Source: Sediminimonas qiaohouensis DSM 21189 (GTDB lineage Bacteria > Pseudomonadota > Alphaproteobacteria > Rhodobacterales > Rhodobacteraceae). From it: a stretch of DNA of 64,000 bases. The stretch covers positions 1 to 64,000 of the forward strand of contig NZ_AUIJ01000008.1 in the NCBI RefSeq assembly GCF_000423645.1, in the 5' to 3' direction. Below the pieces are notes generated by a model. The model made no database searches. It saw only the letters and a program-made list of their open reading frames with translations, and had not been told where the DNA came from. Below, piece after piece: positions 1-11,416 of the stretch (within the stretch, counting starts at the first letter, position 1; each line of letters starts with the position of its first letter). Both the position numbers and the translations under genes were made by a program.

Positions 1-284
1 GTGCTGAAGTCGGGCACCTGCCAGTCCAGGTCGACCAAATGCAGCAGGCTCTCGACGAAGCCTGTGGTCTGGCGTAGCGCCATGCCGAACAACACTTTCA
101 TCGTCAAGCATGTCTGGATAGCGGTGTCGCTGTAGGTCTGCTGCCGACCGCGCTTACCGGTCGGCGCAGCCTCCCAGATCATCTCCGGGTCAAACCAGAC
201 TGTCAGCGAGCCACGGCGCTTGAGCGCTTCGTTATAGGCCGGCCAGTTCCTGGTCTTGTAGGTTGGGGGTGTGGGTCTGCTCAT
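1..284 (-). CDS. IS5-family transposase, N-terminal part
   Basis: The first 94 codons of a transposase; the gene continues past the left edge. The ATG is at 284-282. The product starts MSRPTPPTYKTRNWPAYNEA and continues with LKRRGSLTVWFDPEMIW, the N-terminal signature of IS5-group DDE transposases. The catalytic Asp/Asp/Glu residues would lie outside the window, so activity cannot be judged. The gene lies about 45 bases inside the IS terminus, the usual spacing for this group. Confidence 0.85.
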   Translation of the reverse strand, partial: MSRPTPPTYKTRNWPAYNEALKRRGSLTVWFDPEMIWEAAPTGKRGRQQTYSDTAIQTCLTMKVLFGMALRQTTGFVESLLHLVDLDWQVPDFS

Positions 285-347
285 GTCGCCCAGCTACCAC
301 ACTGGATTCGCGACATGAATCCCTCACGCGCTTTGTGCAACAGAGCC
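1..347 (-). mobile_element. IS5-family insertion sequence, one end (partial)
   Basis: One end of an insertion sequence whose rest lies left of the window. The outer end is an 18-base inverted-repeat-like terminus at 330-347, reading GGCTCTGTTGCACAAAGC on the minus strand. That terminus type is familiar from IS5-family (IS903-like) elements of Rhodobacteraceae. Inside it is the 5' part of a transposase gene (1-284). The element sits within an integrase reading frame: the integrase codons run straight up to base 348 and then switch to IS sequence. The target duplication cannot be seen because the other end is outside the window. Confidence 0.85.
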
Positions 348-1365
348 CGGATTGGCCCTTCGGCCTTCTGACCAAGCTCAGGGGATTGCCATCGGGAAAT
401 ACCGCGCCAAGGCCTTGCGCCCTTGCCCATTCGATCACCGTCATCACGTTCTGTAGACGCTGCGCAATAGTGGCGTTGGACAGCTTGCCAGCCTCAAGCA
501 TGGACTGCTTCCAAGCGTCCCCTTGCAATGCCGTGACATTCGTCAGGCAATCGTCCTTGCGGTGGGCACAAAACTCCTCCGCAGCCCGCCTGAATTTGCC
601 CTCTGATCTGGCAGGCAATGGCGCAGCATCACGCCCTGCGGCCCGTGTGGTGACCTCTCTGTCGATCACCGCCCCAAAGGTGAGCCGCTTCCCGTTGGCC
701 GCTGCTGCGGCCTTCGACTTGTACTCTGGGTATCTGTCCGTCGCGCCGCTGTCCGAATAGTCACCCTCAGCCTTGGAATGGTTCACCCTTGCAGCGTCTG
801 CCATCGCCTTCGCCAGAGCCTTTAGCAGCTTGTGACGTGAAGCAGCGTCGACACGCAAACTGTGCTTCGCGAGGACGACATCAGCAAAACCGCCGAACCG
901 TGTTTCAAGATCATGTGCAATGGTCGCATTAGTGGGCACCTTGAGCGGGTGCATCGTCCCTGTGAGCGCCGCGCGATCCGCTTCAAGCACACGGGACCAC
1001 ACTTCTGGTTCGCCGGGGTCTTCATCCAGCACCTGCACGAACAGCGCCCTAACCTCTCCAGCAAGCGCCTGAGCATCCTTATGGGTAAGCTCTGTCACCC
1101 CCGCATCGCCACGCCTGATCGCGTCCCAGTGTGCGTCTACCGCAGCCAAAGCGTTCAGGAACCGCCTCCGCGCTTCACCCCAATCCTTGGTCCTGAGCGA
1201 TGCTTTCACCGGACTACCGGCTTTCACTGTCCGGGTTATCCAAGCATCCCCAATAGGGATCGCAATCGAGGTTCCAACCGCGCGACTCGCTACGTCATTC
1301 GGGACGTGAACCCGTAGATAGTATGTCGATTGTATCCGAACCGGGTTGGGCATCGCTCGTCTCAT
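348..1365 (-). pseudogene. Tyrosine-recombinase integrase, interrupted by IS
   Basis: The N-terminal ~339 residues of a phage/island-type site-specific integrase. The N-terminus (IQSTYYLRVHVPNDV) resembles the arm-binding domain of integrases that act on islands. Residues ~250-330 look like the SAM-like core-binding domain. The catalytic C-terminal domain, with its Arg/His/Arg/Tyr residues, is missing because the IS5-family element begins at base 347. The remainder may lie beyond the IS, outside the window. The ATG at 1365 is chosen because AGAGGCGG lies just upstream; MPNPV at 1353 is an alternative. The gene reads away from the 3' end of tRNA-Val(TAC), the classic arrangement for an element integrated at a tRNA gene. 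The recombinase is presumably inactive. Confidence 0.8.
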
Positions 1366-1445
1366 GATGTACCGCCTCTATGTACCAGATGAGGCAGCGC
1401 AATCCCCTGATAATCAGGAACTTTCGCGATTTCAATGCTTTACGA

Positions 1446-1521
<76 letters not shown>

Positions 1522-1653
1522 TCAGCGGCTGCTTTAGCCAATGCGCGAGGGGGGCGCAAGAGGGATGGTGCAATTCCGCCGTGTTGACATCGCCCCCCGC
1601 CCCTGCACGATGGCGGGCCATGCCCTCTGCCACCGATAAAGGTCCGCCCGCAC

Positions 1654-2121
1654 ATGTCATTCGATCCGCAAAACCACCAGATGCACCCCGCCCGGCGGTT
1701 CTCGGATTTCAGCGTGGGCGAGCGGTTCCTCGCCCCGTCCCGCACCATGACCGAGGGCATATTCACCGCGTTCCAGGCCGCCAGCGGCGACAATCACCCC
1801 ATTCACTACGATCGCGCCTACTTGGCGCGGCTGGGGCACCCCGATTTGTACGCCCACGGCTACATGACCCTGTGCCAGGCCGCCATAGGCGCCACCCCGT
1901 TGGCCCACCAGATGGGCGAGGCGCTGATCGGGTTTCTTGAACAATCCAGCCGCTTCCTCGCGCCCGTCTATTGCGGCGATACCCTCTATACCGCGTTCGA
2001 GATCACCGATCTCGCCCCCGGAAGCACCACCGGCGTGATGACGCTGGCGCTCACCATTCATAACCAAAACAGCGTCCTGGTGGCCGAAGGCATGCAAAAG
2101 TACCTGTTGCGCCTGACCTGA
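1654..2121 (+). CDS. MaoC-family dehydratase / hotdog-fold protein
   Basis: A 155-residue protein of the MaoC-like hotdog family, which includes R-specific enoyl-CoA hydratases and related thioester dehydratases. The hydratase signature is at residues ~41-75: ASGDNHPIHYD followed by GHPDLYAHGYMT, with the Asp/His pair used as the active-site dyad in R-hydratases. The length fits a single hotdog domain. It lies alone, between and antiparallel to two tRNA-Val genes. The substrate is not evident; an acyl-CoA or an acyl group is likely. The start at 1654 is the first ATG before conserved sequence. Confidence 0.8.
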   Translation: MSFDPQNHQMHPARRFSDFSVGERFLAPSRTMTEGIFTAFQAASGDNHPIHYDRAYLARLGHPDLYAHGYMTLCQAAIGATPLAHQMGEALIGFLEQSSRFLAPVYCGDTLYTAFEITDLAPGSTTGVMTLALTIHNQNSVLVAEGMQKYLLRLT

Positions 2122-2166
2122 GGGGAAACCAAAACGCGCCCGGTTGTGGCGCGTTTGAAGGGGAAA

Positions 2167-2241
2167 TGGTGGGTGATAGAAGATTCGAACTTCTGACATC
2201 TTCGATGTGAACGAAGCGCTCTACCACTGAGCTAATCACCC
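2167..2241 (-). tRNA. tRNA-Val (anticodon CAC)
   Basis: Cloverleaf on the minus strand. The acceptor arm is GGGTGAT/ATCACCC, the anticodon stem CTTCG/CGAAG encloses loop TTCACAT (anticodon CAC), and the T-arm contains GTTCGAATC. CCA is encoded at 2169-2167. It differs from the first tRNA-Val by one base in D-loop length and by several substitutions. It is therefore a separate isoacceptor and not a recent copy made by integration. Confidence 0.95.
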
Positions 2242-2295
2242 GTTGCGCGGCCTTTTAGCCGCAGTGCCCGACCTTCGCAAGAGGGCAACGCCGCA

Positions 2296-2769
2296 TTATT
2301 CGTCCGGCGTTTCATCCGCTGGCGCCAGTTCCGGCGCGGCGTTCACGACTGACGTGCTCTGGCGCAGCTTGCACACCACCACGCGGCCGTTGCTCATCTG
2401 CTTGACGCGGTTGATGCGCAGCTTGCCGAACGGCATCAGGTTCAACTCGCGCCCCGCCGCGATCTGCTCGCCCAGAACCGCCAGCATCGCCTCGACCACC
2501 GGCTTGGCGTCCTTCTTCTTGATGCCCGAGCGCTCTACGACCGTGTCGATCAGCTCTTTCTTCTTCATGTCGGGCGAGGACGCCGTGGGCGTGCTTTCGC
2601 TAACCACCTTGGGCGCCGGCGCGGCCTCGGTCGCGGATTTCACCGCCGCGCTGCGAGTCGCGCTCTTGGTCGAGGCGGGTTTCGTCGTAGCCCCCGTCTT
2701 GGCCGTCGCGGACCTGCCCGCGCTGCGCACGGTGCGCGACGTGGATTTGGGTGTGCTCGCTTTTGCCAT
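2296..2769 (-). CDS. HU/IHF-family DNA-binding protein with basic N-terminal tail
   Basis: 157 residues in two parts. Residues 1-67 form a low-complexity Ala/Ser/Thr/Lys/Arg tail resembling histone H1-like repeats. Residues 68-150 are an HU-type domain: KKKELIDTVVERSGIKKKDA, then a strand region with GRELNLMPFGKLRINRV and the DNA-binding arm. HU proteins bend and compact DNA. The basic tail should add non-specific DNA affinity and is seen in related alphaproteobacterial proteins (family knowledge). It is a single gene, divergent from the short secreted protein at 2904. Confidence 0.85.
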   Translation of the reverse strand: MAKASTPKSTSRTVRSAGRSATAKTGATTKPASTKSATRSAAVKSATEAAPAPKVVSESTPTASSPDMKKKELIDTVVERSGIKKKDAKPVVEAMLAVLGEQIAAGRELNLMPFGKLRINRVKQMSNGRVVVCKLRQSTSVVNAAPELAPADETPDE

Positions 2770-2903
2770 GATACTCTGCCTGTTATTGTTTCAATTCGTG
2801 CAGCACTATAGCAACATAGATGTTCAATCGATAGCAAGCAGTTGACCTGTGCGGCGGACTGCCACAAGAATTTGCTGGGGCATTTTTGCCTATGGGGGAT
2901 AAC

Positions 2904-3098
2904 ATGAAGAAACTTGCACTCGCCGCGGCCCTGTCTGCCGCCTGCCTCGCGCCCGCCGCCAACGCTGGCGGCTATTCCGAACCGGCCGTCATGGCCCCGG
3001 TCATGGTCGAGGAGGAGGCTGCCACCTCCAGCGCGTCCGACGCGGTTTTGGTCTTTGGCACGCTGCTGATCGGCATCGTTGCCGTCCTCGCGCAGTAA
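2904..3098 (+). CDS. Short secreted/membrane protein, Rhodobacteraceae type
   Basis: A 64-residue protein. Residues 1-20 form a signal peptide (MKKLALAAALSAACLAPAAN, then AGG). The short acidic middle holds EEEAATSSAS, and the C-terminus is a single hydrophobic segment (AVLVFGTLLIGIVAVLAQ). The ATG at 2904 is chosen over an upstream in-frame TTG because GGGGGAT lies 7 bases before it. Similar short proteins are common in Rhodobacteraceae and have no proven role; some carry misleading names in databases. A strong hairpin terminator follows. Confidence 0.65.
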   Translation: MKKLALAAALSAACLAPAANAGGYSEPAVMAPVMVEEEAATSSASDAVLVFGTLLIGIVAVLAQ

Positions 3099-3152
3099 CG
3101 TCACCGGATGGGGCGGCGCCTCTACCCGGGCCCTGCCAGGTTCCACGCAAAT

Positions 3153-3182
3153 AAGGGGCGGCGCCATCGGCACCGCCCCTTT
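3153..3182. terminator. Bidirectional hairpin terminator
   Basis: A 12-pair stem with one mismatch: AAGGGGCGGCGC pairs with GCACCGCCCCTT across a short loop. It lies between the convergent ends of the short secreted protein gene and lon, so it can serve both strands. A/T ends give short T-tracts in each direction. Confidence 0.75.
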
Positions 3183-3214
3183 GCTACGTCGGTATGCTAC
3201 TCAGGCTGCCACGC

Positions 3215-5623
<2,409 letters not shown>

Positions 5624-6052
5624 TCCTTGTCATTTGGCAAAACGGGGCGGCCCCGATCATCGGCGACCCTGTCCGTTTCCTGTCCGAAACAATCTGGGGT
5701 GATCGGGGGCGGAATTCAACCGCGCACGACGCTATCTGCCCCCCACAATGCCGTTCTCATGACCACGCCACAAGCGCCATTTTCCGCGAATCCGGCACAG
5801 TAGCGCCCGCCCCGGCCCACGGCGCCCGCAAGACGGGGCAGATTGGTCAAGCGGGGGCGATACCTGCCGCCGCCCATGTTGCCAGTGCCGCCTTCGCGCC
5901 GCGCCGCCCCCGGATCAGCAAAAGCACGAAATACCCCCGCCCGCGATAGCGCGCGATATCAATGTCCGTTCACGTGTCCCGCCGTTCGCCCGAGTTTCTT
6001 CGTAATATAGCGATCAAAAAACCATCCCACAGCGAGGCCACCCCACTCACGC
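5624..6052. other. Intergenic region upstream of lon
   Basis: 429 bases between lon and tgt, both on the minus strand. The lon-proximal part holds the candidate heat-shock promoter at 5692-5720. The rest is GC-rich with no reading frame having a convincing start and ribosome site. A ~37-codon minus-strand frame near 5840-5955 lacks a normal start and is not called. Confidence 0.5.
5692..5720 (-). promoter_or_regulatory. Candidate RpoH (heat-shock) promoter of lon
   Basis: On the minus strand GTTGAAT (5720-5714) and CCCCAGAT (5699-5692) are separated by 14 bases. This is close to the sigma-32 consensus CTTGAAA-N13/14-CCCCATNT. The predicted start lies about 60 bases before the lon ATG. lon is a standard heat-shock gene, so the context agrees. 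This is a pattern match only. Confidence 0.5.
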
Positions 6053-7183
6053 CTACAGCGGCTCGATGTCGCCCCGCCGGTATTCGGCCTCGAATCCGGT
6101 CCTGAACTCCTCAAACCGGCCCGCCTCGACCGCGGTTCTCATGTCTGCCATCAGGTCCTGGAAATATTGCAGGTTGTGCCAACTCAGAAGCATTCCGCTG
6201 ATCATCTCGCCGGACTTGAAAACATGGTGCAGGTAGGCCCGGCTGTAGCCCCGGCAGGCCGGGCACGCGCATCCGTCGTCCAGTGGCCGGGCATCGTCGC
6301 GGTGGCGGGCGTTCTTGATGTTGACCATCCCCCGCCGCGTCCACGCCTGCCCCGTCCGCCCCGACCGGGTCGGCAGGACGCAGTCCATCATGTCGATCCC
6401 GCGCGCCACGGCGCCCACGATGTCGTCGGGCTTGCCCACCCCCATCAGGTAGCGCGGCTTGTCCTCGGGTAGCATCGCGGGCGCATAATCCAGCACCCCG
6501 AACATCGCCTCCTGCCCCTCTCCCACGGCCAGACCCCCAACGGCGTAGCCATCGAATTCGATCGCCCGCAGGGCCTCGGCGCTCTCGGCGCGCAGGTCGC
6601 GATTGACGCCGCCTTGCTGAATGCCGAACAGGGCATGCCCCGGCCGGTCCCCGAACGCCGCCTTCGATCGCGCGGCCCATCGCATGCTCAGGCGCATGCT
6701 CTCGGCCACCGCCTCGTCGGTCGCCGGCAGGGCCGGGCATTCATCAAAGCACATAACGATATCGCTGCCCAACTGGCGCTGAACTTCCATGCTGCGCTCG
6801 GGCGTCAGCTCGTGAACCGCGCCGTCGATATGGGATTTGAACCGCACCCCCTCCTCGGACAGCTTGCGCAGGCCGGCCAGGCTCATCACCTGGAAGCCGC
6901 CCGAATCCGTCAGGATCGGCCCATCCCAGTTCATGAACCGATGCAGCCCGCCCAGCCTCTCCACCCGCTCGGCGCCGGGGCGCAGCATCAGGTGATAGGT
7001 ATTGCCCAGCAGGATATCGGCGCCCGTCGCGGCGACGCTTTCGGGCAGCATCCCCTTCACCGTGCCAGCGGTCCCAACCGGCATGAAGGCGGGGGTGCGC
7101 ACCTCGCCGCGCGGGGTCTTGATCACCCCGGCGCGCGCGGCGCCGTCGGTCTTGTTGAGCGTGAACTGGAATCTGGGGGGCAT
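6053..7183 (-). CDS. tgt: Queuine tRNA-ribosyltransferase
   Basis: 376 residues, the usual length of bacterial Tgt. The enzyme exchanges guanine for the queuosine precursor preQ1 at position 34 of tRNAs with GUN anticodons. Visible are the substrate pocket [10 protein letters not shown], the nucleophile-region motif near [12 protein letters not shown], and the zinc site CACPACRG followed by a His in AYLHHVF. It is transcribed away from the sufT-like gene, with ~176 bases between the two starts. No preQ1 riboswitch was found in its leader. Confidence 0.96.
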   Translation of the reverse strand: MPPRFQFTLNKTDGAARAGVIKTPRGEVRTPAFMPVGTAGTVKGMLPESVAATGADILLGNTYHLMLRPGAERVERLGGLHRFMNWDGPILTDSGGFQVMSLAGLRKLSEEGVRFKSHIDGAVHELTPERSMEVQRQLGSDIVMCFDECPALPATDEAVAESMRLSMRWAARSKAAFGDRPGHALFGIQQGGVNRDLRAESAEALRAIEFDGYAVGGLAVGEGQEAMFGVLDYAPAMLPEDKPRYLMGVGKPDDIVGAVARGIDMMDCVLPTRSGRTGQAWTRRGMVNIKNARHRDDARPLDDGCACPACRGYSRAYLHHVFKSGEMISGMLLSWHNLQYFQDLMADMRTAVEAGRFEEFRTGFEAEYRRGDIEPL

Positions 7184-7359
7184 GGCGCGTCCTTTCGCCC
7201 CTCCTATCGGACAGTTTCACCCGCTTGCCAAGGGGGCGATCACGCCCCGTGCGGCGGAATGCCCGCCCCGGTCCGCGCCGCGATTTCTGCCCGGGCACTG
7301 GACGCGGGCGGCCCATATCCTTATATCTTCAGTCAGGTAAGACGGACGGAGAGCCCGAA

Positions 7360-7722
7360 ATGACACAGAACGCAGAGCCTCTCGAAGGTGCCCCGCTGAT
7401 CAAGCCATCGAGCACCGATCACCCCCTGCACGAGCAGATAGTCGAGGCCTGCCGCAGCGTGTACGACCCCGAGATCCCGGTGAACATCTTTGATCTCGGC
7501 CTGATCTACACGATCGAGATAAACGACGAGAACGAAGTTCATATCGTCATGACCCTGACCGCGCCGGGCTGTCCGGTGGCGGGCGAGATGCCCGGATGGG
7601 TCGCCGACGCGGTCGAGCCGCTGGAAGGCGTCAAGCAGGTTGACGTGGAACTCACGTGGGAGCCCCCCTGGGGCATGGACATGATGAGCGACGAAGCGCG
7701 TCTCGAACTGGGCTTCATGTAG
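7360..7722 (+). CDS. SufT-like DUF59 (MIP18) Fe-S assembly protein
   Basis: A 120-residue protein with a DUF59/MIP18 domain from residue ~25: YDPEIPVNIFDLGLIY, then TAPGCPVAGEMPG with the conserved Cys, and WEPPWGMDMMSDEARLELG. Proteins of this family help deliver or mature Fe-S clusters (SufT type). The ATG at 7360 is chosen because ACGGAGAG lies just upstream. An A-type carrier gene follows 127 bases later on the same strand, which supports the Fe-S role. Confidence 0.88.
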   Translation: MTQNAEPLEGAPLIKPSSTDHPLHEQIVEACRSVYDPEIPVNIFDLGLIYTIEINDENEVHIVMTLTAPGCPVAGEMPGWVADAVEPLEGVKQVDVELTWEPPWGMDMMSDEARLELGFM

Positions 7723-7849
7723 CCGCGCGCGCACCCTTTTTGAAATGAATCGCGCGCCGTGCTTTGACCAACGGGCTGAGCCGCCTTATCTTGAGGGGGA
7801 GCGTATCGCCCCTCCCCTCGATCGAGGCGCAACAGACAGGATGTAGACC

Positions 7850-8230
7850 ATGTTCGGAATACCCGGAAAACAGGCTGTCACCATGACCGACGCGGCAGCC
7901 CGCCAAATCTCCAAGCTGATGGAAAAGGAAGGCCACAAGGGCCTGCGCATCGGCGTGAAGAAAGGCGGCTGCGCGGGCATGGAATACACCATGGACTACG
8001 CCTCGGACGTGGACCCCAACGACGAGGTTGTTGAGCAGGACGGCGCGCGCGTGATGATCGCGCCGATGGCGCAGATGTTCCTGTTCGGCACCCAGATCGA
8101 TTACGAAGTGTCATTGCTGGAGTCTGGCTTCAAGTTCAACAACCCTAACGTGGCCGATGCCTGCGGTTGCGGGGAATCCATCAAGTTCAAGGACGTGGAC
8201 GAACTGACTGCCGAACAAAGCCAAGGGTGA
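7850..8230 (+). CDS. A-type Fe-S carrier (HesB/IscA/SufA family)
   Basis: A 126-residue scaffold/carrier that holds Fe-S clusters for transfer to apoproteins. It has the three conserved Cys residues: one in KKGGCAGMEYTM and two in ACGCGESIKF near the C-terminus. The start at 7850 gives a slightly extended N-terminus (MFGIPGKQAVTMTDAAARQI); the internal Met at residue 12 is an alternative. It lies just downstream of the SufT-like gene and no other suf gene is in the window. SufA and IscA cannot be told apart from this context. Confidence 0.9.
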   Translation: MFGIPGKQAVTMTDAAARQISKLMEKEGHKGLRIGVKKGGCAGMEYTMDYASDVDPNDEVVEQDGARVMIAPMAQMFLFGTQIDYEVSLLESGFKFNNPNVADACGCGESIKFKDVDELTAEQSQG

Positions 8231-8349
8231 TCCCGGCGCGCCGCGCGGTTTGGTTTCGTCGGAACCGGCAGACAACACGCTTGGGCCTGTGCCCCTGTTG
8301 TGGCATGAAGCGTGGATGATCACGTAAATCCAGACAGAGGATATCGCGC

Positions 8350-9102
8350 ATGGCACACAAGCTCGCCGCCGGAAACTGGAAGATGAATGGCACACGCGCC
8401 GATCTGGGGCAGATCATGGCGCTTGCCGCCGCCCATCCCGACCCGGCCGTCGATATCTCGCTGTGCCTACCCGCAACGCTTATTTCCGAAGCGGCACAGC
8501 ACGTGGCCGTCCACCCCATCACTATTGGCGCGCAGGATTGCCATAGCGCCGGGTCCGGCGCCCATACCGGCGACATCGCGGCGCAGCAGCTATTGGATGC
8601 AGGCGCGCGCGACGTGATCCTTGGCCATTCCGAGCGGCGCACCGACCACGGCGAGGATGACGCCCTGATCCGGGCCAAGCTTGTCGCGGCCTGCGATGCC
8701 GGTCTGCGCCCTATCCTGTGCGTGGGCGAGTCGCTGGCCGAGCGGGACGCAGGTCGGACGCTGGAACGGATCGGCGCACAAATCGACGGCGCGCTTGAGG
8801 GCAGCGATGGCCCGCCGTCCGCCTTGGTGATCGCGTATGAGCCGATATGGGCCATCGGCACCGGACGCACCCCGTCGCTGGACCAGATCGGCGAGGTGCA
8901 TGATTTCATGCGCGAACAGCTCAAGGCGCGATATGGCGAAACCGCCGCCGCGGCCGTGCCGCTGCTCTATGGCGGGTCGGTCAAGCCCGGCAATGCCGCC
9001 GAGATCTTTGGTGTACCCAATGTAGATGGCGCCCTGGTCGGCGGTGCGAGCCTGAAAGAAAGCGATTTCACGCCCATCATAACGGCCCTGTCGGCCTCCT
9101 GA
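8350..9102 (+). CDS. tpiA: Triosephosphate isomerase
   Basis: 250 residues, full length. It interconverts dihydroxyacetone phosphate and glyceraldehyde 3-phosphate. All active-site elements are visible: Asn/Lys in AAGNWKMNG, His in LGHSERR, Glu in YEPIWAIGTG and the phosphate loop YGGSVKPGNA. The loop after the catalytic His reads TDHGEDD, the pattern of the alphaproteobacterial-type enzyme. It is monocistronic. Confidence 0.97.
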   Translation: MAHKLAAGNWKMNGTRADLGQIMALAAAHPDPAVDISLCLPATLISEAAQHVAVHPITIGAQDCHSAGSGAHTGDIAAQQLLDAGARDVILGHSERRTDHGEDDALIRAKLVAACDAGLRPILCVGESLAERDAGRTLERIGAQIDGALEGSDGPPSALVIAYEPIWAIGTGRTPSLDQIGEVHDFMREQLKARYGETAAAAVPLLYGGSVKPGNAAEIFGVPNVDGALVGGASLKESDFTPIITALSAS

Positions 9103-9222
9103 ACGCCCGGCAGGCGCTCTGCGTTCCGCTCACTCAGCGCACGGCCTGCGGCATTGCGCGCCTTGTGGGCCGGCACGCCTTCGGGCACGATACCGGAGTT
9201 TTCCAAGACTGCGGAGCGGGCG

Positions 9223-9837
9223 ATGGAAAAGATCGACCTGAAGAAGTCCCTGCGCGAGCTATTCAATCCGCCCAAGGGGAAGTTCGTCGAAACCATCGTG
9301 CCGGAATTGTCCTTCGTAAAGGTCGACGGCGCGGGCGACCCGAACACCACCGAGGCATTTCAAACGGCGGTGCAGTGGCTTTACGGTGTCAGCTACGCGA
9401 TGAAATTCGCGGCAAAGGCGCAACTTGGTCGCGACTATGTCGTCCCGCCCCTTGAAGGCCTGTGGTGGTCGGACGACCCGGGCACCTTCGTCAGGCGCGA
9501 AAAAGACCGCTGGCAGTGGACGCTCATGATCATGGTGCCCGATTTCGTAAACCGCGAGATGTTCGACAAGGCCGTCGAAAAGACGGGCGCGAAACGGGAC
9601 GACAAGCCCCCCACCTTGCGGTTTGAGCCCTATGACGAAGGCCGGGTCTTGCAGGCCCTGCATGTCGGCAGCTACGACGATGAAGGCCCGTTGCTCAAGC
9701 ACCTCCACGGCGAGGTCATGCCGGCACTGGGGGTCGATTTCAACGGACCGCATCACGAGATCTATCTTGGCGATCCTCGGAAAACCGAAGCGGCAAAGCT
9801 GAAAACCATTCTGCGGCAGCCGCTTCGGAAGCTGTAG
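9223..9837 (+). CDS. GyrI-like small-molecule-binding domain protein
   Basis: 204 residues with a stand-alone GyrI-like/effector-binding fold. Features are KKSLRELFNPPKGKFVETIV at the start, aromatic-rich VPPLEGLWWSDDPG and WQWTLMIMVPDFV, then HVGSYDDEGPLLKHL. The domain is known from transcription regulators and from free-standing ligand or hydrolase proteins. No DNA-binding domain is present here. ATG 9223 is chosen because GGAGCGGG sits 5 bases upstream; a longer frame starting at 9154 lacks such a site. The ligand is unknown. Confidence 0.75.
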   Translation: MEKIDLKKSLRELFNPPKGKFVETIVPELSFVKVDGAGDPNTTEAFQTAVQWLYGVSYAMKFAAKAQLGRDYVVPPLEGLWWSDDPGTFVRREKDRWQWTLMIMVPDFVNREMFDKAVEKTGAKRDDKPPTLRFEPYDEGRVLQALHVGSYDDEGPLLKHLHGEVMPALGVDFNGPHHEIYLGDPRKTEAAKLKTILRQPLRKL

Positions 9838-9910
9838 AGCTAGAGGCTGCCCCCTGCCGCCCGCACGCGGCACCCGCCAAGGAACGGCGCGGAATCAAGG
9901 GCGAGGCCCG

Positions 9911-9996
9911 CCGCGCATCGCCGGGCCGCCCGTCGCCCCGCAGGGGCGCCGCCCATCATCGGCACGCCTCCGGCGTGACGGCACGGCGATGCGCGG
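9911..9996. repeat. Palindromic REP-like intergenic element
   Basis: An 86-base unit whose ends are a perfect 13-base inverted repeat (CCGCGCATCGCCG at 9911-9923 and its complement at 9984-9996). It contains smaller hairpins, including GCCCC/GGGGC and CACGCC/GGCGTG. It lies between the convergent ends of the GyrI-like gene and dctM. It may act as a terminator or be a dispersed repeat; no second copy is in the window. Confidence 0.65.
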
Positions 9997-10036
9997 CACC
10001 TCAACCAGTCATCCAATTCCCGAACAGACCCGATTG

Positions 10037-11413
10037 TCAGTTGGTAATGATCTCCGGCCCCATGAAGGTTGTCGGCAACCAGATCGAGATGGCCGGGATA
10101 TACGTCACCATGATCAGGAACACGAACAGCACCGCAAGGAACGGCAGCGCCGCGCGCACCACCCGCAACATCGGCATTCCCGCAACCCCCGATGTCACGA
10201 ACAGGTTGAGGCCCACCGGCGGCGTGATCATGCCGATCTCCATGTTCACGACCATGATGATGCCAAGGTGAATGGGATCGACGCCCAACTCAATCGCGAT
10301 CGGGAACACCAGGGGCGCCACGATCACGATCAGGCCCGATGGCTCCATGAACTGACCACCGATCAACAGGATGACGTTGACGATCACAAGGAACATCACC
10401 GCGCCGAACCCGGCCGCCAGCATCGCGCTGGCGATCTGCTGCGGGATTTGCTCGTCTGTCAGAACATGCTTGAGGATCAGGGCATTGGCGATGATGAACA
10501 TCAGCGTGATGGTTAGCTTGCCCGCCTCGTACAGCGTATCGCGCGTGTCGCGATGGAAAAACGCGGTAATCAGCGCGATCGGCTTTTGGATCAGGGTCAG
10601 GTTGCCTTCGCCCTCGGGGCGGGCAAGCGGCCCCATGTCGCGATAGACAAAGCTGGCGATGAAGAACGCGTAGACTGCGGCGACCGCGGCCGCCTCGGTC
10701 GGCGTGAATATTCCGCCATAGATCCCGCCAAGAATGATCACGATCAGGAACAGCCCCCAAGCGGCATCCCGGGCGCTGGCGAATACCTCGCCCCAGCCCA
10801 GCCATTCGCCCTTGGGCAAATCGCGCACCCGCGCGATGATATAGATCGTGCTCATCAGCATGGTACCGGCCAGGATCCCCGGGATGACACCGGCAAGGAA
10901 CATCCGCCCCACCGACACATCCGTCGCGCTGGCGTAGACGACCATCACGATTGAGGGCGGAATCAGGATGCCAAGGGTGCCGGCATTGGCGATCACGCCT
11001 GCGGCGAAATCACGGCTATAGCCAACTTGCCGCATACCCGCGATGACGATCGAGCCGATGGCGACCACGGTTGCCGGGCTGGACCCGGAAAGGGCGGCAA
11101 ACAGCATGCAGGCAAACACCCCCGCGATCGCAAGACCGCCGTGGAAATGCCCCACCACCGCGATCGAGAACCGGATGATCCGCCGCGCCACGCCGCCCGT
11201 GGACATGAACGACGACGCCAGGATGAAGAACGGAATGGCCAACAGCGTGTAATGCCCCGCCATGGCCTGAAAGAATGTCTGCGCAATGGACGCCAGCGAC
11301 GTATCGCCAAGCACCAACAGAAAGACGATGGAGGACAGCCCCAGGCTCACCGCGATCGGAACCCCGATCAGCATCATCCCCACCACCATCGCGAAAAGAA
11401 CTGCGACATCCAT
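10037..11413 (-). CDS. dctM: TRAP transporter large permease DctM
   Basis: A 458-residue, multi-span membrane protein of the DctM family. It is the transport subunit of a Na+-dependent tripartite importer. Hydrophobic segments run through the whole length, with the family patterns MAGHYTLLAIPFFILASSFM and GGIFTPTEAAAVAAVYA. The cytoplasmic loop around residues 255-300 is somewhat long. dctQ lies 3 bases upstream, so the two are co-transcribed. With dctP and dctBD nearby, C4-dicarboxylate uptake is the likely job. Confidence 0.93.
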   Translation of the reverse strand: MDVAVLFAMVVGMMLIGVPIAVSLGLSSIVFLLVLGDTSLASIAQTFFQAMAGHYTLLAIPFFILASSFMSTGGVARRIIRFSIAVVGHFHGGLAIAGVFACMLFAALSGSSPATVVAIGSIVIAGMRQVGYSRDFAAGVIANAGTLGILIPPSIVMVVYASATDVSVGRMFLAGVIPGILAGTMLMSTIYIIARVRDLPKGEWLGWGEVFASARDAAWGLFLIVIILGGIYGGIFTPTEAAAVAAVYAFFIASFVYRDMGPLARPEGEGNLTLIQKPIALITAFFHRDTRDTLYEAGKLTITLMFIIANALILKHVLTDEQIPQQIASAMLAAGFGAVMFLVIVNVILLIGGQFMEPSGLIVIVAPLVFPIAIELGVDPIHLGIIMVVNMEIGMITPPVGLNLFVTSGVAGMPMLRVVRAALPFLAVLFVFLIMVTYIPAISIWLPTTFMGPEIITN

Positions 11414-11416
11414 GGT

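Noticed and set aside
1-1365. A prophage
   Set aside because: Only an integrase fragment and an IS are visible; there are no phage structural or lysis genes in the window.
5840-5955. A short minus-strand reading frame between lon and tgt
   Set aside because: No normal start codon or ribosome site; too short to support from sequence alone.
7184-7359. A preQ1 riboswitch ahead of tgt
   Set aside because: No short A-rich preQ1 aptamer pattern was found on the minus strand.
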